DNA of 63,919 nt. Source: JBBSGD01 sp038254435 (GTDB lineage Bacteria > Actinomycetota > CADDZG01 > WHSQ01). Of the stretch, positions 1 to 8,543 are shown piece after piece. The position numbers were made by a program, and so were the translations under genes. The first letter of the stretch is position 1, and each line of letters starts with the position of its first letter. The notes under the pieces were generated by a model. It was not told the origin of the DNA. It was given only the letters and a program-made list of their open reading frames with translations, and ran no database searches. Location: contig JBBSGD010000007.1 of NCBI GenBank assembly GCA_038254435.1, positions 1 through 63,919 on the forward strand, written 5' to 3'.

Positions 1-732
1 CTTGAGGGCCGCGCCGGCGACGATGGGGCTTACCGCCACGACTTTGGGGTGGGCCTCGAGCGCGTCGCGCACGCCTCTCAGCGCGAGAATTGGTGCTACC
101 GAGACGATCGGGTTGGAGGGGCACACGACCACGACGTCGGCCTGGGCGATGGCCTCGAGGACGCCGGGGGCCGGCTCCGCGGCGCGCGCCGCGGCCAGGC
201 CCACGCCCGATACCTCCGGAGCTTGTCGCTCCTTCACGAAGTACTCCTGGAAGCGGAGCGTGCGCCCGTCCGCCGTCTCGATCTTTGTAGGGACGAGGCA
301 ATCGGACATCGGCAGGATGCGCGTTGGCACGCCGAGCGCGCGGCGGATGGCTTCGGTGACGGCGCTGAGGGCGGCGCCGGCCCTGAGGCGCTCGGTGCGG
401 TAGAGGCACACCGCAAGGTCTCTGTCCCCGAGGTTGAACCAGGTCTCGACTCCGAGAGCGCCGAACGCCTCGACCGCGTGGAAGGTGTCGTCTCTCAGCC
501 CCCAGCCTCTGCGGTAGTCGGCAAGCCCGGCGAGCCAGTACGTCACGATGTCGACGTCGGGCGACACGTGCACGCCGTAGATGGTGTCGTCGTCACCCGT
601 GTTGACGATGGCAGTGAGAGAGCGGGCGCGCTGCCCCGCCGGATCCTCGTTACGCGCACGGCGAAAAGCCCGGTCTATCCCCACGAGCAGCTTGGCGCCG
701 CCCACCCCTCCGGCAAGTGCGGTGATCCTCAC
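1..732 (-). CDS. cofD: 2-phospho-L-lactate transferase CofD/FbiA (partial, 3' end off window)
   Basis: This gene is read on the minus strand from a GTG at 732 and runs off the left edge, so only about 244 N-terminal residues are visible. It begins MRITALAGGVGGAKLLVGI, the glycine-rich nucleotide-binding start of the CofD family. It continues with IVNTGDDD and with VCPSNP at about residue 200. CofD joins a phospho-lactate or phosphoenolpyruvate-derived moiety to the deazaflavin Fo in coenzyme F420 synthesis. In Mycobacterium the equivalent gene fbiA sits near whiB2, manB and a rhamnosyltransferase, and related genes lie in this window. No Shine-Dalgarno is visible. A TAGACT box lies 8 nt before the GTG, so the message is probably nearly leaderless. 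Family call is secure; the C terminus and any fused fbiB-like part cannot be seen. Confidence 0.93.
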   Translation of the reverse strand, partial: MRITALAGGVGGAKLLVGIDRAFRRARNEDPAGQRARSLTAIVNTGDDDTIYGVHVSPDVDIVTYWLAGLADYRRGWGLRDDTFHAVEAFGALGVETWFNLGDRDLAVCLYRTERLRAGAALSAVTEAIRRALGVPTRILPMSDCLVPTKIETADGRTLRFQEYFVKERQAPEVSGVGLAAARAAEPAPGVLEAIAQADVVVVCPSNPIVSVAPILALRGVRDALEAHPKVVAVSPIVAGAALK

Positions 733-740
733 GGGCACGC

Positions 741-746
741 AGTCTA
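741..746 (-). promoter_or_regulatory. Putative -10 box (TAGACT) for cofD
   Basis: Read on the minus strand the sequence is TAGACT, ending 8 nt before the GTG start of cofD. It fits the actinobacterial TANNNT pattern. The 88-bp divergent gap also holds TAGCCT (804-809) in front of the glycosyltransferase on the plus strand. No clear -35 element is seen for either. Confidence 0.4.
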
Positions 747-820
747 GTGGGACGGCGCCTGCGAGACGGCGCTCGGGACGGCGCCTGGGAAGGAGATGTC
801 GTATAGCCTGTCGCCCCGTC

Positions 821-3800
821 ATGTCTATCGCTCCCGAGGGTGCCCCCTCGCGCCCTGCGGACACCGTGCACCCCACAGTTCCGAGCGTGCTCGCAATCGT
901 GGTGACGCACGAGGGCCGTAAGTGGCTTACCGACTGCCTGGTGGCGCTCAATGCGCAGAGCTACCCAGAGCTCGACATCCTCGTAGTCGATGATGCGACC
1001 TCGAACGCACGTGTCAAACCGCAGCTGCGGCGCGTCGCCAAGAGACACCTAACCTCCCGGAGGTGGGGATTCATGCGCACGCCGCGCCCGCTCGGGTTCG
1101 GCGGCGCCATCAACTTCGCCTTGTCGCGCGTGCGCACCGACGTCGACTTCCTTCTCTTCATCCACGACGACGCGGTGCTCAACCGGCGCGCCGTCGAGAG
1201 GCTGGCGCGGCGCTTGCTGACCGACGAGGCAACCGCGATCGTCGGCCCCAAGATTGTGTCGTGGGACGATCCCGCCCGCCTCGAGGAGGTGGGCATGGCC
1301 GCGGACCGCTTCGGCTATCCCTACAAGGGCCTTGAAGAGGGCGAGATCGATCGCGGCCAGCACGACACACCGTCCGAAGTCTTCTTCGTGACCTCGACGT
1401 GCATGCTCGTCAGGCACTCGGTGTTTCGTCAGATGCGCGGCTGGGACGCACGCATGCGCGCATTCTCCGAAGATCTCGACCTGTGCTGGCGCGCACGCGT
1501 GGCCGGCCACGCGGTGCGTGTCGAGCCCCGGGCTGTGGCCCGCCATGCGATAGCGCTCGCCACGGGACAGCGGGCCTCTCCCTTCACCCCTACGCGCTAT
1601 TTCATCCGGCGCAACCGTTTCCGGGCGGTGACGAAGAACGCCTCGGCGCTGCGTCTGGTCGTGCTCGTCCCTCAGCTCGTGCTGCTGACCTTTGCCGAGA
1701 TGCTGGCTTTCATAGTCCTGCGTCAGCCGCGCGAGATCCTCAACCTCGGGCGGGCGCTCCTGTGGAACGTTGCCCGGCTCCCGCAGACCCTGGCCGAGCG
1801 CCGGCGCGTGCAGCGCCGCCGCACGGTCACCGACCACCGCCTGATGAGTCTCTCGGTAAAAGAGACGACGAGGGCGCGCTCCTACGTCATGGCCCAGGCC
1901 GAGCGGCTCGAGGAGGCGTGGGGCAGGCGCACGGAGGTCATCGCCGAGCGCAGCACGCAGGCGCGCGCCGCGGGGGCCCGCCTCCAAGGCGCCGCCGGAA
2001 TCGGCATCGCGGTAGCGGTGCTGGCGGTGTGCCTCGGCCTGAGGCATTTTCTGCTCGACCCGCCTGCGTCGGTGGGGGAGCTGGTGCCCTTTCCGAGCTC
2101 GGGCACCGCGCTGTGGCGGGAGTGGCTGTCGCCGTGGCAGGACACCGGGCTAGGACAGGGCGGTGCAGCCCCTCCCGCATTCGCCTTGCTCGGAGTCTTC
2201 TCGATCGTGAGCTTCGGCGCGGCCGGAGTGGCGCAGAAGCTGATGATCGTGGGCCTCGGAGCCATCGCCTTGGCCGGCGCCTACCGGCTGGTGGCGGACT
2301 TCACGGACCGGGCCGGCCGGCTCGTAACGGGGATCGTTTATGTCGCGGGCGGTGTCGGCTATGCGGGCATGCGCGGCGGCCACCTCGGGGCGCTGGTCTT
2401 CGGTGCGGCCGCGCCCCATGTTCTGCTCCAGCTCATCCGCCTCCTCGGCTGGGCGAGGCCCCCGCGCTTCTCGTCCGGCCGGTCGATTGCCGTGGTGGCC
2501 CTTGGGGCTGCCGTGTCGGCGACCCTGGTGCCGGGTTCGCTGCTGCTCTACGGCGGCGCCGCGCTATTGCTCGGCGGGGCGCGCGCCGTCGTGGCCCCCG
2601 GCCGGCGCGTTCCGTCGGGCATCCTCCGGTGCCTCGCAGGACTCGTCGTGGCGTTCGGGCTGCTCCTTCCGTGGAGCCTCACGTGGTTCGATCCCGGCGG
2701 ACCCCTCGATCGCCTCACCTCGGACGGCACGTGGCGCGTATTTGCTTCTGCCTTCGGCTCGGGCGGGTTCGGTGCCTCGCTTCTGGGGCAGGTGCCGCAG
2801 GGGCCTGTCTTTTTCGGGCTCGGCCTCGTGCTCCTCGGGATCATCGCCGTAGTGGTAGGAGCGGGGCCGCGGCGCCGGATGGCGCTCGGGCTGTGGCTTC
2901 TCATCGGCGCCACGGGCTGGCTCGTGACCCTCATCGGGGCTGGGAGCGTGCGCCCGTTCGTGGCTTCGCCCACGGAGGCCGGGGTGATCGCGTCGGCGGC
3001 GTGGGCGGCGCTCGCGGGTCTCGCCGTCGGATCCTTTCGTATGGACCTTCCCCGCCGCAACGTGAGCTCGACCCACGTGCTGACAATCGGGGGCCTGGCG
3101 GCGGCCCTCCTGCTGGGCCTGGCCGGGACGGTTCCGGCAGTGTGGCACGGCGCGTGGAATCCCGGCGGGGGATCGGACACCGTAAAGCCGCAGGTCCTGA
3201 GCGGGCTGAAGTCTCTGCTCGAGGCCGAGTCGTCGGGAGGGGGATCGCTGAGGGTCCTATGGGTGGGCCGCGCCTTTAGCCCCGGCCCCCCCAGCGCTGC
3301 TCGCCCGCTCGAGGACCACTTCGTCACCGGCCCCAGCGGCGAGGAGCTGAGCGACCTGTTCGCGCGCGACTCGGGGCGCGGCGAATTCGATCTGCACAGG
3401 AGCATTGCCTCGATCGAGGAGGGAACCACGGATCGGGGCGGGAGCCTGCTCGGCGCTTTCAACATCGGCTACGTCGTGCTTCAGCCCGGCCCCGGCGCCG
3501 GACGCTGGCTGGCCCAGCGCGACCTCGCCGTGATCCGCTCCGAGCCCGGCTACCTCGTTCTGCAGGATCCCGCGCACGTCGAGCGGGCCGGCGTCTACAA
3601 CAGGTTTCCGCCCTACCTCAAAGCGCTCGAGGACAACGACCCCTCTTTGTCGACGGGGACCTTCTCGATAGCGCGTCTCGCCGCCCTCCGTCGCTCCGCC
3701 TCTTCCTATGAGGCGCGCAATGTGTCGGGGCCGGGCGTGGCATTCCTCGCCGAAGACGCAAACCCGGGCTGGCATGCGAGTCTGCAGGGACATCCCCTGG

Positions 3801-3988
3801 AGCGGATCGATGCGGGCTGGGGCAACGGGTTCCGAGTGACCTCCGGGCCTCCGGGCACCCTGTCGATCTCCTATCCGAGCTCGGGCGGGCACACCTTGTG
3901 GCTGATAGTGATCGCGCTTGCCTGGATAGTGGTGGTGGGAGCCGCCTTCTCCGGGCAGCCGCGCCGAGGGCGAAGGACGAGATCGTGA
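821..3988 (+). CDS. Large membrane glycosyltransferase, GT2 family
   Basis: The protein has 1,055 residues from the ATG at 821. The open frame extends upstream to 581, but that part lies over cofD and is not conserved-looking. Residues about 20-300 form a GT-A fold family 2 domain: VLAIVVTHEGRKWLTDCL, the nucleotide-sugar acidic motif HDDAVL near residue 116, and EDLDLCWR near 220. A membrane segment follows at about 275-300. Then comes a long multi-spanning region and an extracytoplasmic segment ending in a final helix (LWLIVIALAWIVVVG). Proteins of this build, paired with DUF5719 proteins, are common in Actinobacteria and are thought to act in cell-wall polysaccharide assembly; the donor and acceptor are not known. 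The stop overlaps the next gene's start by 4 nt (GTGA), so the two are co-translated. Confidence 0.85.
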   Translation: MSIAPEGAPSRPADTVHPTVPSVLAIVVTHEGRKWLTDCLVALNAQSYPELDILVVDDATSNARVKPQLRRVAKRHLTSRRWGFMRTPRPLGFGGAINFALSRVRTDVDFLLFIHDDAVLNRRAVERLARRLLTDEATAIVGPKIVSWDDPARLEEVGMAADRFGYPYKGLEEGEIDRGQHDTPSEVFFVTSTCMLVRHSVFRQMRGWDARMRAFSEDLDLCWRARVAGHAVRVEPRAVARHAIALATGQRASPFTPTRYFIRRNRFRAVTKNASALRLVVLVPQLVLLTFAEMLAFIVLRQPREILNLGRALLWNVARLPQTLAERRRVQRRRTVTDHRLMSLSVKETTRARSYVMAQAERLEEAWGRRTEVIAERSTQARAAGARLQGAAGIGIAVAVLAVCLGLRHFLLDPPASVGELVPFPSSGTALWREWLSPWQDTGLGQGGAAPPAFALLGVFSIVSFGAAGVAQKLMIVGLGAIALAGAYRLVADFTDRAGRLVTGIVYVAGGVGYAGMRGGHLGALVFGAAAPHVLLQLIRLLGWARPPRFSSGRSIAVVALGAAVSATLVPGSLLLYGGAALLLGGARAVVAPGRRVPSGILRCLAGLVVAFGLLLPWSLTWFDPGGPLDRLTSDGTWRVFASAFGSGGFGASLLGQVPQGPVFFGLGLVLLGIIAVVVGAGPRRRMALGLWLLIGATGWLVTLIGAGSVRPFVASPTEAGVIASAAWAALAGLAVGSFRMDLPRRNVSSTHVLTIGGLAAALLLGLAGTVPAVWHGAWNPGGGSDTVKPQVLSGLKSLLEAESSGGGSLRVLWVGRAFSPGPPSAARPLEDHFVTGPSGEELSDLFARDSGRGEFDLHRSIASIEEGTTDRGGSLLGAFNIGYVVLQPGPGAGRWLAQRDLAVIRSEPGYLVLQDPAHVERAGVYNRFPPYLKALEDNDPSLSTGTFSIARLAALRRSASSYEARNVSGPGVAFLAEDANPGWHASLQGHPLERIDAGWGNGFRVTSGPPGTLSISYPSSGGHTLWLIVIALAWIVVVGAAFSGQPRRGRRTRS

Positions 3989-5379
3989 TCGAGCGCAGCC
4001 GCGAGCTTGTCCTCGGCGTCGTGGTGGTGGCGGTTCTTGCCGCCGGTCTTGTCTACCAAGCCGCCGGCGGCGGGGACACGCGCCGTTACGAACCGGGAGC
4101 TGTTCCCGGCCCGCGCTTTCACGAAAGAGCCCTCTACTGTCCGCCGACGAGCCGGGGCCTCACCACGCACCTGGCGGTGGGCGCGATCTCTAACCGCCGA
4201 GTGTCGGTGGGCTTCGAGCCGTCCTCGATCAAGCGCACGGTCCTGCATGGCAAGTCGATGATCTGGCGCTCGTTTCACAGGGGCGGCGCGTTCGACGTCG
4301 TCGGCTACGGGGCGCCGGTGGCAGCCGCCGCGCTCGGAGTCATTAGCAAGCCGGTGCCGGGAGCGGATGCGCAGCTCTGCTCGCCGAAGGCCGCGCCCCG
4401 GTGGTACTTCGCGCAGGGATCGAGCGCCTTCGGCTCGAACGAGAGGGTGTTTCTCTACAACCCCTTTCCCGACGAGGCCGTCGTAAGTCTCAGGTTCCTG
4501 ACTCCGAAGGGCCCGAGGACCAAGGCCGGCCTCAGCGATCTCGCCGTCCCGTCCGGCGGGTCCCGCATCGTGCGCATCAACAAGTACATCCTGAAGGAGC
4601 CCGTGCTTGCGCTCGAGGCGGACGCGGTGCGGGGCAGAATCGTGGCGTGGCAGTCGCTGGTGCGAAGCTCCAAGCACTCGCCGGGCGGCCTCGAGCTGTC
4701 GCTCGGCGCGGACCGCACCTCCCCTACGTGGTACTTCCCGGCCGGGGCCGTTGGTCCCTCGTTCCGCGAGTCGATTGCGATCGCAAACCCGGGAGCCGAG
4801 CGAGCCACGGCGACGGTGTCCCTAGCCACCAACAAGTCCAATGTGCAGCCGCCGAGGCTCGTCGACGTCTCGGTGCCGGGAGGGAGTGCGAAGCGCATTC
4901 ACCTAAGCAGGTTTACAAGCGGCGCCGGGCGTGCACTCGGCGGAACGAGCGTCACCGTGACGGCAACGAAGGGCTCGGTCGTGGCCGCACGATCGATCTC
5001 GGTCACCAAGCCCTCATCCGGGGTGGCTGCGACCACCGGCCTGACCTCGTCCGCTACCCACTGGGCACTGGGCGCGCCGGCTGCCGCGGCGTCCTCGGAT
5101 CTCATCACCGTCCTCAATCCGGGCAACGCCGGCGCACGGGTGTCGGTGGCGCTCGAGAGCGCCGGCCATCCCGCAATTCGCCCGGCCAAGCTCGCGCACA
5201 TCAAGGTCCCGGCGCGCTTGCGTGTGCGCATACCGGTCACCGGCGCCACGAAGGGAAAGCCGATGTTCGCGATCCTGAGGTCGGACCGCCCCGTGGTCGC
5301 CGAGCGCACCGCCTACCCGAAGGGCGTGAAGGACGTGGCTGTGCTCAGCGGCGCGCCGCTGTCCGGCCCCCGGCAGTAG
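3985..5379 (+). CDS. DUF5719-like secreted or membrane-anchored protein
   Basis: I place the start at the GTG at 3985, which overlaps the glycosyltransferase stop, giving 464 residues. The N terminus has a signal-anchor helix at about residues 5-25 (LVLGVVVVAVLAAGLVYQAA). The rest is predicted extracytoplasmic and rich in beta-strand-like repeats: WYFAQGSSAF and WYFPAGAVG each open a segment that continues with ...YNPFPDEA or ...ANPGAE. That suggests tandem beta-sandwich modules, as in DUF5719. Such proteins regularly accompany the GT2 membrane enzyme, so a role with cell-surface glycan is inferred from context only. The 3' end overlaps the convergent C26 hydrolase by 35 bp. Confidence 0.75.
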   Translation: MIERSRELVLGVVVVAVLAAGLVYQAAGGGDTRRYEPGAVPGPRFHERALYCPPTSRGLTTHLAVGAISNRRVSVGFEPSSIKRTVLHGKSMIWRSFHRGGAFDVVGYGAPVAAAALGVISKPVPGADAQLCSPKAAPRWYFAQGSSAFGSNERVFLYNPFPDEAVVSLRFLTPKGPRTKAGLSDLAVPSGGSRIVRINKYILKEPVLALEADAVRGRIVAWQSLVRSSKHSPGGLELSLGADRTSPTWYFPAGAVGPSFRESIAIANPGAERATATVSLATNKSNVQPPRLVDVSVPGGSAKRIHLSRFTSGAGRALGGTSVTVTATKGSVVAARSISVTKPSSGVAATTGLTSSATHWALGAPAAAASSDLITVLNPGNAGARVSVALESAGHPAIRPAKLAHIKVPARLRVRIPVTGATKGKPMFAILRSDRPVVAERTAYPKGVKDVAVLSGAPLSGPRQ

Positions 5380-6166
5380 CCGGCTCCTCCGTGACGCGAC
5401 AGTCCTTCGCCGCCCGAACGAACGAATGGAACAGCCTGCGCTGCTGCTGATCCGAGCCGGTCATCGCTTCGGGATGCCACTGCACGCCCACCACCCAGGA
5501 GTGCCGGTCCGACTCCACTGCCTCGAGCACGCCATCGCTCGCCCACGCGACCGGCTTCAGCGGCGCCGCAATGTCGTCGAGCCCTTGATGGTGGTGCGAG
5601 TTGACCGCCGCCGTGGTCGCTCCGAGGATGGCGGCGAGCCGGGACGAGGGCTCGATGCTGATGTCGTGCACCGGGGTGGCGCGCGGTTGGTCCACGTCGT
5701 GGTCGAGGGGGGCGGCCGGAAGGTGCTGGATCAGCGTGCCCCCGAGGTGCACGTTGAGGATCTGCATGCCGTGACAGATGGCGAGCACCGGCATGTCGCG
5801 CTGTAGAGCCGCCTTTAGCAGTGTGAGCTCGAACTGGTCGCGCCGGTGGGAGACGTTCTTGGTGCGCGGGTCGGGCTCCCGTCCGTACCAGCGTGGATCG
5901 ATGTCTCCTCCCCCCGGGAGAAGGAGGCCGCAGGCACCGTCAAGGACCGAGTCGTCACCAGGTTCGATGGAGGTCGCTACGTCGAGCCCAGGCGGCGGGT
6001 CTTGCACCGGAATGACCTCGAAGGTGGACAGCACGCGCGCTGCGCCGCCGGCCTGGTAGAGCGCCCGCACATAGTTGAGGGGGACGCTGCCCTGGTCTTT
6101 GCGCCACTGGCCGACCACGGCTATCCAGCCGTCCGGCTCACCCTCCTGACTCATCGTGGTATCCAT
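5345..6166 (-). CDS. Gamma-glutamyl-gamma-aminobutyrate hydrolase family protein (peptidase C26)
   Basis: The protein has 273 residues from the ATG at 6166; a second ATG at 6154 is possible. It is a class I glutamine-amidotransferase-like fold with LLPGGGDIDP near residue 85, nucleophile Cys131 in AICHGMQ, and the His-Glu pair in QWHPEA near residue 243. C26 enzymes such as PuuD cleave gamma-glutamyl amides; which substrate applies here is not clear. There is no partner synthetase domain in the frame. It is convergent with the DUF5719 gene. The 5' part faces the trans-sulfuration lyase across about 120 bp, so divergent promoters are expected there. Confidence 0.85.
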   Translation of the reverse strand: MDTTMSQEGEPDGWIAVVGQWRKDQGSVPLNYVRALYQAGGAARVLSTFEVIPVQDPPPGLDVATSIEPGDDSVLDGACGLLLPGGGDIDPRWYGREPDPRTKNVSHRRDQFELTLLKAALQRDMPVLAICHGMQILNVHLGGTLIQHLPAAPLDHDVDQPRATPVHDISIEPSSRLAAILGATTAAVNSHHHQGLDDIAAPLKPVAWASDGVLEAVESDRHSWVVGVQWHPEAMTGSDQQQRRLFHSFVRAAKDCRVTEEPATAGGRTAARR

Positions 6167-6287
6167 GTTCGTCGTCCGTTCGCTCGTGTTCGTCCCGGCT
6201 GTGCCGGCGGGGCGTCTGGTGGGGCGGCGTGCCCGATTCAGGTGAAACCGCCCGGCTACCAACTTTACCCTCCCACCTGGAGTGTCC

Positions 6288-7439
6288 ATGAAAGATGCTA
6301 TGCGCTTCGAAACGGCGGCCATACACGCAGGTCAGGAGCCCGATGAGGCAACGGGCGCCGCCGTGGTGCCCATCTATCAGACCTCTACCTACGTGCAGTC
6401 TGCGGTAGGCAAGCACAAGGGGTTCGAGTACTCGCGCACCGACAACCCCACCCGTCACGCCCTCGAGACATGCCTCGCGGCCCTCGAGGGCGCCTCCGAC
6501 GCGCTGTCCTTTGGCTCGGGCATGGCGGCCATCGCCACGCTTGCGATGACGCTTCGCTCCGGCGATAGGGTGCTGATCCCGGACGACGTCTACGGCGGCA
6601 CCTACCGGCTGTTCTCCAAGGTGCTCGGCGATCTCGGGATCGCTTACGACACCGTCGACATGACGAGCCGAGACGCAGTGGCACAGGCGCTCGAGCCGGG
6701 TTGTGCTCTGCTGTTCGCAGAGACCCCGACCAATCCCCTGCTCAAGGTCCTCGATCTCGACATGCTCGTGGAGCTCGGGCACGGGGCGGGTGCGCTCGTT
6801 GCGGTGGACAACACCTTCGCCACCCCCTATCTTCAGCGGCCCCTCGATTTCGGAGCCGACGTCAGCGTCTACTCCGCCACCAAGTACCTCGGGGGTCACT
6901 CCGATCTCGTGGCCGGCGCCCTTGTCACGCGCCACGACGACCTGGGGCAGCGGCTGCGCTTCCTGCAGAACTCGGTGGGCGCGATTCTCGGCCCGTTCGA
7001 CTCGTGGCTGCTGCTGAGAGGGCTCAAGACGCTCGCCCCGCGCATGCGCGCGCACTGCGAGGGGGCCGGGGTTGTCGCCCGCTTCCTCGCCGGGCATTCC
7101 GCAGTCGAGAGAGTCTTTTATCCCGGGCTCGAAGATGCGCAGGGCCACGCCGTGGCCGCGCGCCAGATGGCGGCGGCGGGGGCTCCCCTGTTCGGCGGCA
7201 TGGTGTCCTTCGAGGCGGCCTCCGAGGCCAAGGCCCTGCGCCTGTGCGAGAAGACCCGTCTGTTCTTCCTCGGAGAGTCGCTCGGCGGGGTTGAGTCGTT
7301 GATCGAGCACCCCGGCAAGATGACGCACGCGAGCCTCGCCGGCTCGGGCTTCGAGGTGCCGGGAGCGCTAGTTCGACTATCGGTAGGAATCGAGCATCCC
7401 GACGATCTCGTCGCCGACCTCGACACGGCGCTGCGCTAA
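6288..7439 (+). CDS. Cystathionine gamma-lyase/gamma-synthase family PLP enzyme
   Basis: About 383 residues of the Cys/Met metabolism PLP family. The start is the ATG at 6288; a GTG at 6282 and an ATG at 6300 are alternatives, with GGAG 8 nt before 6288. Motifs include YSRTDNPTRHALE near residue 50, SGMAAI near 80, and the PLP lysine K199 in SVYSATKYLGGHSD. The family includes cystathionine gamma-synthase and gamma-lyase, which sequence motifs at this level do not separate. A cystathionine beta-synthase lies 1.1 kb downstream in the opposite orientation. That makes a gamma-lyase role in reverse trans-sulfuration (homocysteine to cysteine) the better guess. Confidence 0.88.
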   Translation: MKDAMRFETAAIHAGQEPDEATGAAVVPIYQTSTYVQSAVGKHKGFEYSRTDNPTRHALETCLAALEGASDALSFGSGMAAIATLAMTLRSGDRVLIPDDVYGGTYRLFSKVLGDLGIAYDTVDMTSRDAVAQALEPGCALLFAETPTNPLLKVLDLDMLVELGHGAGALVAVDNTFATPYLQRPLDFGADVSVYSATKYLGGHSDLVAGALVTRHDDLGQRLRFLQNSVGAILGPFDSWLLLRGLKTLAPRMRAHCEGAGVVARFLAGHSAVERVFYPGLEDAQGHAVAARQMAAAGAPLFGGMVSFEAASEAKALRLCEKTRLFFLGESLGGVESLIEHPGKMTHASLAGSGFEVPGALVRLSVGIEHPDDLVADLDTALR

Positions 7440-7466
7440 CCGCCGTGCGGGCGGGCTAGACGGCAG

Positions 7467-8543
7467 GTGATCCGGGGGGCGCCTCGCAGCGGGCGCGTCG
7501 ATGTGCGCAGCGTGATCGTGGTGGCGGCGTGCGTTCCGGCGGGGCTGGCTGCCACCGCTGCGGGCCTTCCCGCAGGATGGCTCGTGGGCCCGATGGTGAT
7601 CGCCCTCGCGGCATCGGTAAGCGGCTGGGCGGTGGTCGCAGTCCCGCAGCTTCTGTGGCGCGCGTCGCAGGCGGCCGTAGGGGTGGCGATCAGCGCGTCC
7701 TTCGCCCCTTCGTCGCTGAAGGTGCTGGCCGCCAACTGGGGCGCGGTGGCGGCGAGCGTCGCGGTCGTGCTGGGGCTCAGCCTTGTCGCCGGGTTGGCCC
7801 TCGTGCGCTTCACCGCGTTGTCGGCGGGCACGTCCGCGCTCGGCACCCTTCCCGGCGGTGCCTCGGCCATGGTGTCGCTGAGCGAGGATCTCGGCGCCGA
7901 CATCCGCCTCGTTGCGTTCATGCAGTATGCGCGGCTCGTCCTTACGGTGCTTTCCGTAACCCTTCTCGCGCCGCTGTGGCCGCACGCCTCGCACGAAGGC
8001 GGGGCGGGCGGGCTCGGCGTCGTGCAGGCCGCGTCCCTCTCACCGCGCGAGCTCGTGATCACGCTGGCGGTTGCAATCACCGGAGCGGCGGCGGGCGTGG
8101 CGCTGCGCGTCCCCGCGGGCGCGCTCGTGCTCCCCATCGTGATCGGAGTGCTGCTGGGCGCGGTCGGAGTGGCGCACGGGGGGTGGCCACCAGGTGTGCT
8201 CGAGGCCGCTTACGGGTTCGTCGGCCTGCGCGTCGGATCGCAGTTCGATCGCGCCTCCCTGACGCTCACGCGCCGCGTCGCCCCGGTCGTGATCGCCTTC
8301 GTGATCGTGTTGATGGCCGGCTGCGGCCTCGCAGCGGTGGGTATTGCTGCCTTCACCGGCATCGACGGGCTGACCGCCTACCTTGCCACGGCCCCCGGCG
8401 GCATGGACTCGGTCATGATCATCGCCCTCGATGTCGGCGCCAAGACCTCGACGGTCCTCGGGATGCAGATGGCCCGTCTCCTGGTGGTGATCTTGGCCGG
8501 GCCGTGGCTCATCCGCCGCCTGCTGGCGCGCTACGGCGTCTAG
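7467..8543 (+). CDS. AbrB-family membrane protein (putative transporter)
   Basis: The protein has 358 residues and about ten hydrophobic helices. Both halves carry the repeated glycine-rich segment of the AbrB/ammonia-monooxygenase-like duplication family: GWLVGPMVIAL, GTLPGGASAMVSL, and later YLATAPGGMDSVMI. Members of this family are membrane proteins of unsettled function, sometimes described as transporters or regulators. Start GTG 7467 is only 28 bp after the lyase stop, so it is probably co-transcribed with that gene. A later GTG around 7500 would still keep the first helix. The stop codon overlaps the convergent CBS stop (8540-8543). A role in sulfur amino acid transport would be pure context inference. 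Confidence 0.8.
   Translation: MIRGAPRSGRVDVRSVIVVAACVPAGLAATAAGLPAGWLVGPMVIALAASVSGWAVVAVPQLLWRASQAAVGVAISASFAPSSLKVLAANWGAVAASVAVVLGLSLVAGLALVRFTALSAGTSALGTLPGGASAMVSLSEDLGADIRLVAFMQYARLVLTVLSVTLLAPLWPHASHEGGAGGLGVVQAASLSPRELVITLAVAITGAAAGVALRVPAGALVLPIVIGVLLGAVGVAHGGWPPGVLEAAYGFVGLRVGSQFDRASLTLTRRVAPVVIAFVIVLMAGCGLAAVGIAAFTGIDGLTAYLATAPGGMDSVMIIALDVGAKTSTVLGMQMARLLVVILAGPWLIRRLLARYGV

Noticed and set aside
1399..3279. 626-codon plus-strand frame inside the glycosyltransferase
   Set aside because: Out-of-frame shadow in GC-rich DNA; the real frame carries the GT2 motifs.
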